From NCBI RefSeq assembly GCF_019192735.1, contig NZ_JAHTKP010000031.1:23950-87949 (forward strand): a DNA stretch of 64,000 bases, in the 5' to 3' direction. Below the pieces are notes generated by a model that saw nothing but the letters and a program-made list of their open reading frames with translations, had not been told where the DNA came from and ran no database searches. This stretch comes from Kitasatospora aureofaciens (GTDB lineage Bacteria > Actinomycetota > Actinomycetes > Streptomycetales > Streptomycetaceae). The translations under genes and the position numbers were made by a program. Each line of letters begins with the position of its first letter. Position 1 is the first letter of the stretch. This document shows positions 1 through 8,112 of the stretch, piece after piece.

Positions 1-125
1 TGCGCGAGCTCCAACGAGGCGGCCACGACCTCCGAACCGGGGCGCGGGGCGAGCGGGTTGGCGACGATCCGGTCCATCAGGTCGATCAGGACGAGCGCGG
101 TGGTGCGGGGATCAAGGGTTCGCAT
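1..125 (-). CDS. Isochorismatase-family cysteine hydrolase, N-terminal part
   Basis: Only the first 41 codons are in the window, read leftwards from an ATG at 125. The translation begins MRTLDPRTTALVLIDLMDRI. The stretch TALVLIDLMDRI matches the first beta strand of isochorismatase-like hydrolases, whose usual form is TALLVIDMQNDF and which carries the catalytic Asp. The catalytic Lys and Cys lie beyond the window edge, so activity cannot be judged and the substrate is unknown. The family call rests on this one motif. Confidence 0.6.
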   Translation of the reverse strand, partial: MRTLDPRTTALVLIDLMDRIVANPLAPRPGSEVVAASLELA

Positions 126-214
126 GGCGCTCACGCTAACGGATCGAGCAGTTCAAGCGGATCAAGCAGATCACCGGCCGCGATCCCGCGCGCGATCGGC
201 CCGGAGCCTCGTCC

Positions 215-259
215 GAGGAGTACGAGGAGTACGAGGAGTACGAGGAATACGAGGAGTAC
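215..259. repeat. Five-copy 9-bp tandem repeat
   Basis: Five head-to-tail copies of GAGGAGTAC; the fourth copy reads GAGGAATAC. A degenerate continuation (GACGAGTACGAG) follows. The array lies between the hydrolase start and the next gene. A less regular repetition (GGATCGAGCAGTTCAAGC, then GGATCAAGCAGATCA) precedes it at about 140-172. No protein in either direction looks real. Confidence 0.85.
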
Positions 260-408
260 GTGACGAGTACGAGAGGTATTTGACGTGAATACGTCCCTTC
301 TCCCGTGCAACCGTTGACCACCCGCCCGTCCGACTGTTGGCTCACCACGAGCCGGCCGCCGGGGAGTTCGACGCGGCACGGCCCGAACCCAGGGGAGGGA
401 CCCACCAC

Positions 409-1845
409 ATGACCGGAACACGTTCCACGCGCCACGTCCTCCGCGCCGCCTGCACGCTGGCCGCGGCCGCACTGGCCGTCACGGCGGCGGCGCCCGCGCA
501 GGCGGCCGAGCCGACCGCCGTCACCGAGCGGGTGTCCGTCGGCCTCGACAACACCCAGCCGAACGGCGCCTCGTACGCCCAGGGCCTGAGCGCGGACGGC
601 CGCCTCGCCGTCTTCACCTCGACGGCCTCCAACCTCGTGCGCGGCGACACCAACGGCAAGTCCGACGTCTTCGTCCGCGACCTGCGCACCGGCACCACCG
701 AGCGGGACAGCGTCGGCGAGGACGGCGCCGAGGCGAACGGCGACTCGTTCGAGGCCACCATCAGCGGCAGCGGCCGCTACGTGGCCTTCACCTCGTCCGC
801 CACCAACCTCGCGCCCCGCGCCAACCTCGGCCTCACGGACGTCTACGTCCACGACCGCCTGACCGGCAGCACCGAGCTGATCTCCACCGGCGACGACGCG
901 ACCGCACCGCAGAAGGACCGTTCCTCCGGCAGCCCGTCGATCAGCTGGGACGGCCGGTACGTCGCCTACCAGTCCAACCGCTCGGACCTGGCGCCCGGCA
1001 AGGTCACCTGGCGCGGCGGCAACATCTACGTCACCGACCGCTGGACCGGGGAGACCCGCCTGGTCAGCGTCGGGGCGGACGGCTCGGAGGCCAACAACTC
1101 CTCCGCCTCGCCGGTGATCAGCGCGGACGGCAGCACCGTCGGCTTCATCTCCAAGGCGGGCAACCTCGTGGCCAAGGACCAGCCCGGAGCATCCGCCCCG
1201 GAGACCCCCGCCGACCAGAACGCCCCCGCCGACGAGGACTTCGCACGCCCGTCCCTCCGCACCGGCGACCAGCAGGAGATCCTGAAGCCCCGCAACTACC
1301 CGTTCTTCGTCCGCAACCTCGCCGACGAGGAGACCCGCCTCGCCAGCCCGGACGACAAGGGCAGCTACCGGGGCGCGGTCAGCCCGAGCCTCAGCCCCGA
1401 CGGCCGGTTCGCGGTCTACTCGACGCCCGTCTCGCACGGCAGCAGCCCGTGGGCGCGCCACCTGGAGGTGTACGTCCGCGACCTGGAGCAGGGCACCGAG
1501 CGCTCGGTCACCGTCGCGCTCCCGGGCACCACGACCGTCCGCGACTCCTACGACGGCCGGATGACGGCGGACGACCGCTGGGTGTACTTCAGCTCCGCGG
1601 CCGACAACCTGGTGCCCGGCGACACCAACCAGGTCTCGGACGTCTTCCGCTTCGACCTGTGGAACAACCGCACCGAGCGGGTCAGCGTGGCCACCGACGG
1701 CTCGCAGACCTCCGGCGCGTCCACCGGGCCGTTCATCGACGCGCTCGGCACGACGGTGGTGTTCACGTCGGAAGACGGCACGCTCGTCCCCGGCGACACC
1801 AACAAGGCGGCCGACGTGTTCGTCCGCCGACTGCCGCGGCGGTAG
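409..1845 (+). CDS. Secreted TolB/PD40-type beta-propeller protein
   Basis: 478 residues. The ATG at 409 follows the strong ribosome site AGGGGAGGGA and opens a clear Sec signal peptide (TRSTRHVLRAA, a hydrophobic Ala/Leu/Val stretch, then APAQAAEP with likely cleavage after AQA). The mature part repeats a blade pattern of the kind SADGRLAVFTS...LVRGDTNGKSDVFVRDL about six times, typical of PD40/WD40-like TolB propellers: 'S-DGR-VAF-S', then 'D---DVYV-D-'. There is no catalytic domain, so it is probably a cell-surface or secreted binding protein. A region rich in Pro, Ala and acidic residues around residues 260-290 interrupts the blades. The next gene also encodes a secreted protein but has its own promoter region. 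Confidence 0.85.
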   Translation: MTGTRSTRHVLRAACTLAAAALAVTAAAPAQAAEPTAVTERVSVGLDNTQPNGASYAQGLSADGRLAVFTSTASNLVRGDTNGKSDVFVRDLRTGTTERDSVGEDGAEANGDSFEATISGSGRYVAFTSSATNLAPRANLGLTDVYVHDRLTGSTELISTGDDATAPQKDRSSGSPSISWDGRYVAYQSNRSDLAPGKVTWRGGNIYVTDRWTGETRLVSVGADGSEANNSSASPVISADGSTVGFISKAGNLVAKDQPGASAPETPADQNAPADEDFARPSLRTGDQQEILKPRNYPFFVRNLADEETRLASPDDKGSYRGAVSPSLSPDGRFAVYSTPVSHGSSPWARHLEVYVRDLEQGTERSVTVALPGTTTVRDSYDGRMTADDRWVYFSSAADNLVPGDTNQVSDVFRFDLWNNRTERVSVATDGSQTSGASTGPFIDALGTTVVFTSEDGTLVPGDTNKAADVFVRRLPRR

Positions 1846-1940
1846 CCGCAACCCGGTCTGGCCTGCCATGCACGGACGCACGACAGGCCCGACCGGTTCA
1901 CGTCAAGCGAAGACTTGGCTCAGGTTCGTTGACTGACGCT

Positions 1941-1970
1941 TTGTCAATTGTTAACCATCTCTGGTCTACT
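1941..1970 (+). promoter_or_regulatory. Possible promoter of the secreted HNH-like gene
   Basis: An AT-rich island in GC-rich DNA: TTGTCA (1941-1946), an 18-base spacer containing CAATTGTTAACC, then TCTACT (1965-1970). It fits a weak vegetative promoter about 80 bases before the ATG at 2049. No transcript start can be assigned. Confidence 0.3.
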
Positions 1971-2048
1971 CGCATAGATCGCGCGGTGATGGCATGGACA
2001 CACCGCTCGGCGGACCGCGCCGAGCCCGCGTCAGGGAGCCATCCCCAC

Positions 2049-2615
2049 ATGCTTCGTTCCCACCGCCTCGCCCCCACCGTGGCCGCCGTCGTCCTGACCG
2101 CCGCCGCGTTCGCCGGTGGCACCGCGCACGCCGCCGCCCCCGCCCCGCACGCCCCGAGAACCGCTCTCGACCAGACCTGCTCGCAGGCCTACCTCCCGCT
2201 GCCCGACCCCACTTGCACCCCGGGCGCGACCAACCCGGACGTCACCCAGGCCACCATCGACGACACCATCTGCGTCCCGGGCTACAGCACCTCGATCCGC
2301 CCGCCGTCCAGCTACACCACCAAGCTGAAGATCCAGCAGATCGCCGAGTACGGCTACGCCGACACCGACACGTCCTCCTACGAGGAGGACCACTTCATCC
2401 CGCTGTCCCTCGGCGGCCACCCGACCGATCCGCACAACCTCTGGCCGCAGCCGCAGTACCCGACCGGCCCCAACGGCCAGACGTCCCGCGACAAGGACAC
2501 CGTCGAGTACAAGCTCTACAGGGCCGTCTGCAACCACCAGGTGGACCTGGTCCCCGCCCAGCAGGCGATCGTCACCGACTGGACCACCGCGCTCTCGGTT
2601 CTCGGCCTGAGCTGA
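2049..2615 (+). CDS. Secreted HNH-type nuclease-like protein
   Basis: 188 residues. The ATG at 2049 is preceded by AGGGAGC and begins a signal peptide (MLRSHRLAPTVAAVVLTAAA, cleavage likely after AHA). Four cysteines lie in the first 80 mature residues. Near residues 115-135 the segment EEDHFIPLSLGGHPTDPHNLWPQP matches the beta-beta-alpha-metal (HNH) motif of secreted nucleases: DH at the first strand, a Gly-Gly turn, Asn in the N position, then the LWPQP tail. A following RDKDTVEYKLYRAVC helix is typical of small actinobacterial proteins annotated as HNH endonucleases. Extracellular DNA degradation is the inferred role; nuclease activity is not proven. The gene is monocistronic and ends at a strong hairpin. 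Confidence 0.75.
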   Translation: MLRSHRLAPTVAAVVLTAAAFAGGTAHAAAPAPHAPRTALDQTCSQAYLPLPDPTCTPGATNPDVTQATIDDTICVPGYSTSIRPPSSYTTKLKIQQIAEYGYADTDTSSYEEDHFIPLSLGGHPTDPHNLWPQPQYPTGPNGQTSRDKDTVEYKLYRAVCNHQVDLVPAQQAIVTDWTTALSVLGLS

Positions 2616-2624
2616 CCGCCCGGG

Positions 2625-2657
2625 CCGGGGGTGCGACGCGAACGGTCGCACCCCCGG
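2625..2657 (+). terminator. Hairpin terminator after the HNH-like gene
   Basis: A 13-bp perfect stem, CCGGGGGTGCGAC (2625-2637) with its complement at 2645-2657, and a 7-base loop. It begins 10 bases after the stop codon and has no U-tract, as is usual in this genome. Confidence 0.8.
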
Positions 2658-2725
2658 CTCCCGGACAGTCTCACCCGCGGCTCCCAACGTGAGCGCCCGC
2701 GCCTCCCAACATCAACACCCCCGCC

Positions 2726-4195
2726 TCACAGCGTGAGCTCCCGCGCCGACGCCCGGATCGGCGCCGGGAGGTCCGTACCGCCCCGCAGGTACCGGTCCAC
2801 CGCCGCGGCCGCCGCCCGCCCCTCGGCGACGGCCCACACGATCAGCGACTGCCCGCGCCCGGCATCCCCGGCGACGAACACGCCGTCCACGCCCGTCGCG
2901 AACGAGTCGTCCCGGGCGAACGTCCCCTCCGGCCGGGTGGCGAGGCCGAGTTGGGCGGTCAGCGGCTGGTCCGGCTCGGGGCCCGCGAAGCCCAGCGCGA
3001 GCAGCACCAGCTCCGCCGGGACGGCCCGCTCGGTCCCTGCCCGGGGACTGCGGTCGGCCGGCTCGGCCTCGGCGAAGCGGACGGCCGCCAGCCGGCCGTC
3101 CGGGCCGGCCTCGAAGCCGACCGTCGCCGCCGCGAACACCCGGGGCCCGGCCGCCGCCGCACCGCACTCCTCGTGCGAGGTGGTCTCCCGGTACACCTTC
3201 GGGTGCACCGGCCAGGGCTGCCCGGCCGCCCGGCGCGCCGGCGGGCGCGGATTGATGTCGAGCTGGGTGACGGACGCCGCCCGCTGCCGCAGCGCCGTGC
3301 CCAGGCAGTCCGCCGCGGTGTCCCCGCCGCCGACGATCACCACGTGCCGGCCCTCGGCGGACAGCGGCGAGACCGGGCAGTCGCCCTCGTCCACCCGGTT
3401 CGCCCAGGTCAGGTACCCGGTCGCCGGGTGCACCCCCGGCAGCGAGCGGCCCGGCACCGGCAGGTCCCGGTCGGCGGTCGCGCCCACCGCGACGACCAGC
3501 GCGTCGCACCCGGCGCGCAGTTCGCCGGCCGGCACGTCCCGGCCGACGCACACGCCGCACCGGAAGAGCGTGCCCTCGGCCCGCATCTGGTCGAGCCGCC
3601 GGTCCAGCCGGTGCTTCTCCAGCCGGAACGGCGGGATGCCGTAGCGCAGCAGCCCACCCGGACGGTCCGCCCGCTCGTACACCGTCGTGGCGTGCCCGGC
3701 GCGGGTCAGCTGCTGGGCCGCCGCCAGCCCCGCCGGGCCCGAGCCGACCACCGCCACCCGCCGGCCGCTCGGCCGTTCCGGCGGCTGCGGCCGGTCCCAG
3801 CCACGCTCCCACGCCCGGTCGGCGATCGCCAACTCGACGTTCTTGATCGTCACCGCCGCGCCGCCGATCGCCAGCACGCACGCGCTCTCGCAGGGCGCCG
3901 GGCAGAGCCGCCCGGTGAACTCGGGGAAGTTGTTCGTCGCCAGCAGCCGCGCTGCCGCCGCCTGCCAATCCCCGTCGGCCACCAGTCGGTTCCATTCCGG
4001 CACGAGGTTCCCGAGCGGGCAGGCGCTGTGGCAGAACGGCAGTCCGCAGTCCATGCACCGCGCGGCCTGCCCGCCGACCACCGGCAGCAGCGCCCCGGGG
4101 CGGTACACCTCCTGCCAGTCCCCCACCCGCTCCTGCGCGTCCCGACGCGCGCGCTCCTCGCGCGGGGTGTTGAAGAAGGCCATCCGGTCTGCCAT
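2726..4195 (-). CDS. gltD: GltD-type glutamate synthase small-subunit oxidoreductase, orphan
   Basis: 489 residues, the family's usual length. GltD passes electrons from NADPH through FAD and Fe-S clusters, normally to the large GltB subunit that makes glutamate from glutamine and 2-oxoglutarate. Two N-terminal cysteine groups bind 4Fe-4S clusters (C47, C50, C55, C59 in CMDCGLPFCHSACP, and C98, C102, C106 in CPAPCESAC). An FAD Rossmann motif GSGPAGLAA lies at about 151 and an NADPH motif VIVGGGDTAADC near 290; the C-terminal FAD motif is GVFVAGDAGRGQSL. The start MADRMAFFNT resembles other actinobacterial GltD proteins. No gltB is beside it: neighbours are a secreted nuclease and a small hypothetical gene. 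It may be a paralogue serving another acceptor. Confidence 0.85.
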   Translation of the reverse strand: MADRMAFFNTPREERARRDAQERVGDWQEVYRPGALLPVVGGQAARCMDCGLPFCHSACPLGNLVPEWNRLVADGDWQAAAARLLATNNFPEFTGRLCPAPCESACVLAIGGAAVTIKNVELAIADRAWERGWDRPQPPERPSGRRVAVVGSGPAGLAAAQQLTRAGHATTVYERADRPGGLLRYGIPPFRLEKHRLDRRLDQMRAEGTLFRCGVCVGRDVPAGELRAGCDALVVAVGATADRDLPVPGRSLPGVHPATGYLTWANRVDEGDCPVSPLSAEGRHVVIVGGGDTAADCLGTALRQRAASVTQLDINPRPPARRAAGQPWPVHPKVYRETTSHEECGAAAAGPRVFAAATVGFEAGPDGRLAAVRFAEAEPADRSPRAGTERAVPAELVLLALGFAGPEPDQPLTAQLGLATRPEGTFARDDSFATGVDGVFVAGDAGRGQSLIVWAVAEGRAAAAAVDRYLRGGTDLPAPIRASARELTL

Positions 4196-4377
4196 CGCGG
4201 CCTCCGGCAGGGCGTGCCGACACGGACCCGGCGGCCCGCCTCGGCAGACGCGCCTCCGTGTGGCCACCGTACGCCCGCGACGGACTACGCGGAAGCGCCT
4301 ACCTACCTCGCCCTGCCCGCCCCCTCGCCCGCCCGGCCCCCCGTTCCGGGCGGACGACGGGAGCGCACACACCGCCC

Positions 4378-4845
4378 CTACGCGGACCGCCTGCTGAAGT
4401 CCATGGTCCAGTTCGTCACCCACGTCTCCCCGCCGTCCGTCGAGAAGGCCTGCTCCCAGCGCGCGGAGTCCGCCGTGACGCCCGACCAGACGAAGCGCGC
4501 CCGCACCGGCGTGCCCTCGTACGTGTCGTTCCCGTAGAACTCGCCCCGCCCGTCCGTCCAACGCCCGGTCACCGGCGGGAAGAGCGTGCCGGTGCGGCTG
4601 CTGGACCAGTACAGCGACCACTCCTCGCGCACCGGGTCGTACAGCCGCAGGGTGAGCCCGGCGAACCCCTTCGTCGGGAACTCGATCTCGTCGAAGTTGG
4701 CGTTCCCGCCGAAGTGCCGCGAGCCCCGGGTGACGGCCGGGAACTCCTCCCAGGGGCTCTCCGGGTCGAGGAAGTCGGCGCGGAAGCGGTTGGCCACGTC
4801 CCAGCAGCCGACGAGGAAGTCGAAGTCGTTGATCTCAAGTGCCAT
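4378..4845 (-). CDS. DUF1579-like small conserved protein
   Basis: 155 residues, starting at ATG 4845. The sequence (DFLVGCWDVANRF near the start, repeated strands, many Trp and Phe, FWSG/WTNWTMDF at the end) resembles the lipocalin-like DUF1579 group of actinobacterial beta-barrel proteins, in which the early Trp-containing FLVG-W segment is characteristic. No catalytic motif is visible. It is transcribed away from the WYL regulator that starts 39 bases off, and a palindrome lies in that gap, so it is probably the regulator's target. The true function is unknown. Confidence 0.65.
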   Translation of the reverse strand: MALEINDFDFLVGCWDVANRFRADFLDPESPWEEFPAVTRGSRHFGGNANFDEIEFPTKGFAGLTLRLYDPVREEWSLYWSSSRTGTLFPPVTGRWTDGRGEFYGNDTYEGTPVRARFVWSGVTADSARWEQAFSTDGGETWVTNWTMDFSRRSA

Positions 4846-4868
4846 GGCTGGACGCTACGACTGCTTCC

Positions 4869-4885
4869 CTGACATCCTGTGTCAG
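4869..4885. promoter_or_regulatory. Palindromic operator in the WYL regulator/DUF1579 intergenic region
   Basis: CTGACA (4869-4874), 5 bases, TGTCAG (4880-4885): a perfect 6+6 inverted repeat. Its last base is the first base of the preferred GTG start at 4885. A repressor bound here could block both the divergent gene and its own translation start. The most economical candidate is the adjacent WYL regulator. Confidence 0.6.
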
Positions 4886-5853
4886 TGAAGTCCGGCCGCC
4901 TGCTGTCGATCCTGCTCCTGCTCCAGACCAACGGCCGGATGACCGCCCAGCGGCTCGCCGAGGAGCTGGAGGTCTCGGTGCGCACCGTGTACCGGGACGT
5001 CGAGACGCTCCAGGCCGCCGGGGTGCCGCTGTACGCGGACGCCGGGCACGGCGGCGGGTACCAGGTGCTGGCCGGCTACCGCACCCGCCTCACCGGACTG
5101 AACGCGGGCGAGGCGGAGGCCCTGTTCCTCTCCGGCCTGCCCGGCCCGGCCGCCGCCCTCGGGCTCGGCCCCGCCCTCGCCGCGGCCCAGCTCAAGCTGC
5201 GGGCCGCGCTGCCGCCCGAGCTGCGGGCGGACGCGGACCGGATGCGTGCGCGGTTCCATCTGGAGGCGCCCGGCTGGTACGCGGAGGACGACGATGTCCC
5301 GTTCCTGCCACAGGTCGCCGACGCGGTGTGGCGCGGCCGGGTGATCCAGGTGCGCTACCGCCGCTGGAAGGAGCCGACCGACGTCGACCGCCGACTGGAG
5401 CCGTACGGCCTGGTCCTGAAGGCGGGCCGCTGGTACGTCGTCGCCGGGCCCGGGCCACGCACCTTCCGGGTCGACCAGATACTCGAACTCACCGAATCCG
5501 ACGAGGAGTTCACCCCGCCGGACGACTTCGCCCTGGCCGCCTGGTGGCGCGCCTACGAAGCCGGCTTCCACGCCCGCCTGCACCGCGCCGAGGCCCTGGT
5601 GCTGCTCGCCCCCGGCGCCACGGCCCGCCTGGGCGGCGCCGCCGCGCGGGCCGCCGACGCCACCGGCACCCCCGAGCCGGACGGCCGGACCAGGGCGGTG
5701 CTGCCGATCGAGTCGCTCGACCAGGCGCACGCCGCGTTCCTCGCGCTCGGCACCGACGTCGAGGTGCTCGCCCCGCCCGAGCTGCGCGCCCGCCTCGCCG
5801 ACACCGCCCGCGCCCTCGCCCTCCGGTACACCGACGTCGGCCCCAACCACTGA
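4885..5853 (+). CDS. YafY-type HTH-WYL transcriptional regulator
   Basis: 322 residues from GTG 4885 (an in-frame GTG at 4879 would add two residues). MKSGRLLSILLLLQ is the classic beginning of this family. Residues 1-60 form a winged helix-turn-helix (RMTAQRLAEELEVSVRTVYRDVETL), followed by the beta-rich linker GGGYQVLAGYRTRLTGL. The middle holds a WYL-domain version (RVIQVRYRRW...RRLEPYGLVLKAGRWYVVA), and the C-terminal WCX part covers about 230-322. WYL domains sense ligands, often nucleotides or nucleic acids. No Shine-Dalgarno site is seen, so the message may be leaderless. It likely represses itself and the divergent gene. Confidence 0.88.
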   Translation: MKSGRLLSILLLLQTNGRMTAQRLAEELEVSVRTVYRDVETLQAAGVPLYADAGHGGGYQVLAGYRTRLTGLNAGEAEALFLSGLPGPAAALGLGPALAAAQLKLRAALPPELRADADRMRARFHLEAPGWYAEDDDVPFLPQVADAVWRGRVIQVRYRRWKEPTDVDRRLEPYGLVLKAGRWYVVAGPGPRTFRVDQILELTESDEEFTPPDDFALAAWWRAYEAGFHARLHRAEALVLLAPGATARLGGAAARAADATGTPEPDGRTRAVLPIESLDQAHAAFLALGTDVEVLAPPELRARLADTARALALRYTDVGPNH

Positions 5854-5948
5854 CCACCGACCCGCCCGGCGACCGGCCCGACCCGCCGACCGGCCCGACC
5901 ACCGACCCGCCCGAAGCCGCCGTGCACACGCCAGGGAGAATCTGACGC

Positions 5949-6629
5949 ATGACCCACACCGTGCTGATCGCCGAGGACGACCGCGCCATCCGGGACTCCC
6001 TCACCCGCGCCCTGCAGCTGGAGGGCTACCGCGTGAGCACCGCCGCGGACGGCGCCCGGACGCTGGCCGCCCTCGCCGAGCAGCGCCCGGACCTGCTGGT
6101 CCTGGACGTGATGATGCCGGACCCGGACGGCCTGGAGGTCTGCCGACGGCTGCGCGCGGCCGGCGACCGGACGCCGGTCCTCATGCTCACCGCCCGGGTC
6201 GAGGTGTCGGACCGGATCGCCGGGCTCGACGCCGGGGCGGACGACTACCTGGTCAAGCCGTTCGACGTGGGCGAGCTGTTCGCCCGGCTGCGCGCGCTGC
6301 TGCGCCGCCACCCGTCGGAGCCCACCGAGGACGTCCTCGCCGTCGCCGACCTGCGGGTCGAGCCGGGCGCCCGGCGGGCCTGGCGGGCCGGCGAGGAGCT
6401 GGAGCTGTCCCGCACCGAGTTCGACCTGCTGGAGCTGCTGACCCGGCACGCCGGCGCGGTGCTCGACCAGGCCACGGTGTACGAGCGGATCTGGGGCTAC
6501 GACTTCGGCCCCGGCTCCAAGAACCTCGCGGTGTTCATCGGCTACCTGCGCCGCAAGCTCGACCGCCCGGGCCTGGCGCCGCTGATCCACACCGTGCGCG
6601 GCGTCGGCTACACGCTGCGCGAGTCGTGA
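5949..6629 (+). CDS. OmpR/MprA-like response regulator
   Basis: 226 residues; ATG 5949 follows AGGGAG. Residues 1-120 form a receiver domain with acidic pocket E9/D10/D11, phospho-acceptor D53 (LLVLDVMMPDPDG), switch Thr in MLTAR and Lys in DDYLVKPFD. Residues 130-226 form the OmpR winged helix (LELSRTEFDLLELL...VYERIWGYDFGPGSKNLAVFIGYLRRKLD...IHTVRGVGYTLRE). The sequence is closest in feel to MprA and other envelope-stress regulators of actinobacteria. Its stop overlaps the kinase start by four bases (GTGA), so the pair is translationally coupled. Targets are unknown; the neighbouring iron-uptake operon faces it across a terminator. Confidence 0.92.
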   Translation: MTHTVLIAEDDRAIRDSLTRALQLEGYRVSTAADGARTLAALAEQRPDLLVLDVMMPDPDGLEVCRRLRAAGDRTPVLMLTARVEVSDRIAGLDAGADDYLVKPFDVGELFARLRALLRRHPSEPTEDVLAVADLRVEPGARRAWRAGEELELSRTEFDLLELLTRHAGAVLDQATVYERIWGYDFGPGSKNLAVFIGYLRRKLDRPGLAPLIHTVRGVGYTLRES

Positions 6630-8002
6630 CCGGGCCGGGCCGGTTCCGGCCGCGCCCGGGGCTGCGCACCACCGTCTCGCTGGTCTTCGCCGCCATGGCC
6701 ACCCTGGTCGCGGTGCTGATCGGCGCCCTCGGCTACCACGCCGCCGCCCGGCTGATCCGCGACGACGAGAAGGCCGACTTCACCGCGGCCATCCAGGCGG
6801 TGAGCGACCAGGTCGGCCGGCAACGGCTCTTCCCCGGGGACTTCAACGGCCCGAGCGGGCTGAACGAACAGCTGCTGCGCCCGATCCGGGTCACCGCGCA
6901 GGCGCTCGACGCCCACGGCGCCATCCTCCCGGGCACCGCCCGGCTCGACCTCCCACCCACATCGGACGACCGCGAGCTCGCCCGGGCCGACGCCGCCGCC
7001 CGGACGGTCATCAGCGATCGCCGGCTCGACGGCGACACCTACCGGGTGGGCGTGGTCTCGCTCGGCGGCGGCCGGGGCGCGGTCCAGATCGTGGAGGAAA
7101 CCGGCGACGTCGAGGACCTGTTGGCGACTCTGCGGGCCCGGATGGTGGGCGTCGTGGCCGCCGTCGCGGTGATCGCGGGCGCGGCCGGCTGGCTGCTCGC
7201 CCGCCGGATCACCGGACGGCTGGTGCGCCTCACCGACGTGGCCGAACTGGTCGCCGCCAGCGGCCGGCTGGACGTCCCGGTGCCGGCCGCCGGGAACGAC
7301 GAGGTCGGCCGGCTCGGCCGGGCCTTCGACCGGATGCTGGGCCGGCTCGCCACCGCCAAGGAGAACCAGCGCCGGCTCGTCCAGGACGCCGGGCACGAGC
7401 TGCGCACGCCGCTGACCAGCCTGCGCACCAACCTGTCGGTGCTCCCCAGCCTCGACCGGCTGCCGCCCGCCGAGCGCACCGCGCTGCTGGACGATCTGGC
7501 CGAGGAGGCCCGGGAGTTGACCCTGCTGGTGGACGAGCTGGTGGCGCTCGCCGCCGAGCAGAAGGCGGACGAGGAACCGGTCGACGTCGAGCTGGCCGAG
7601 GTGGTCCGCGAGGCCGCCGCCCAGGCCCGGCGGCGCAACGGCCGGGAGATCACCGTGGACGCCGACGGCACCGTGGTCACCGCCCGCCCGGACGCGCTGG
7701 CCCGCGCGGTGGGCAACCTGCTGGACAACGCGGCCAAGTTCGACCCGGCCGGGGACGCCCCGATCGACGTCGTGGTGCGCGGCCCCCGGGTCGAGGTGCG
7801 CGACCGCGGTCCGGGGATCGACCCGGCCGATCTGGAGCGCGTCTTCGACCGCTTCTACCGGGCCACCGCCGCGCGCAGCCTGCCCGGTTCGGGGCTGGGC
7901 CTCGCCATCGTGCACGAGGTCGCCCGCTCGCACGGCGGCACCGCGTTCGCCGTCAACCGGGACGGCGGCGGCGCGGTGATCGGCTTCACCCTCGGCGACT
8001 GA
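6626..8002 (+). CDS. MprB-like sensor histidine kinase
   Basis: 458 residues from GTG 6626, overlapping the response-regulator stop. Topology: short basic N-terminus, membrane helix at about 14-36, an extracytoplasmic domain of about 130 residues, a second helix near 168-190 (VVAAVAVIAGAAGWLLARRI), HAMP domain to about 245, then a DHp helix with the phospho-acceptor H257 in QDAGHELRTPLTSLRTNL, which is very like MprB. The catalytic ATPase domain shows the N box (GNLLDNAAKFD), G1 (DRGPGID), F box (VFDRFYRA) and G2 (GSGLGLAIV). All catalytic residues are present. The periplasmic stimulus cannot be inferred. Confidence 0.92.
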   Translation: MTGPGRFRPRPGLRTTVSLVFAAMATLVAVLIGALGYHAAARLIRDDEKADFTAAIQAVSDQVGRQRLFPGDFNGPSGLNEQLLRPIRVTAQALDAHGAILPGTARLDLPPTSDDRELARADAAARTVISDRRLDGDTYRVGVVSLGGGRGAVQIVEETGDVEDLLATLRARMVGVVAAVAVIAGAAGWLLARRITGRLVRLTDVAELVAASGRLDVPVPAAGNDEVGRLGRAFDRMLGRLATAKENQRRLVQDAGHELRTPLTSLRTNLSVLPSLDRLPPAERTALLDDLAEEARELTLLVDELVALAAEQKADEEPVDVELAEVVREAAAQARRRNGREITVDADGTVVTARPDALARAVGNLLDNAAKFDPAGDAPIDVVVRGPRVEVRDRGPGIDPADLERVFDRFYRATAARSLPGSGLGLAIVHEVARSHGGTAFAVNRDGGGAVIGFTLGD

Positions 8003-8015
8003 GTGACAAGCTGAG

Positions 8016-8056
8016 CAAAGAGCTGAGCAACGAATGCAAAGAGCTGAGCAACGAAT
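8016..8056. repeat. Two 20-bp direct repeats after the kinase gene
   Basis: CAAAGAGCTGAGCAACGAAT occurs at 8016-8035 and again at 8037-8056, a 21-base period. A partial third copy (ACAAGCTGAGCAAA) lies just before. The repeats fill the gap between the kinase stop and the terminator hairpin. Confidence 0.9.
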
Positions 8057-8059
8057 AGA

Positions 8060-8100
8060 GACGGGCCCCGGCGCGAGAACCAGAAGCGCCGGGGCCCGTC
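8060..8100. terminator. Bidirectional hairpin terminator between kinase and efeB
   Basis: A perfect 15-bp stem, GACGGGCCCCGGCGC at 8060-8074 pairing with 8086-8100, and an 11-base loop. It sits between two convergent operons (kinase from the left, efeB from the right) and can serve both. Confidence 0.88.
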
Positions 8101-8112
8101 GATCGATCAGCG

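Noticed and set aside
214..280. Possible CRISPR array
   Set aside because: Units are 9 bp without spacers; no cas genes in the window.
136..1881. Very long antisense frame opposite the PD40 protein gene
   Set aside because: Long antisense frames arise from high GC; the sense strand has the signal peptide, ribosome site and domain pattern.
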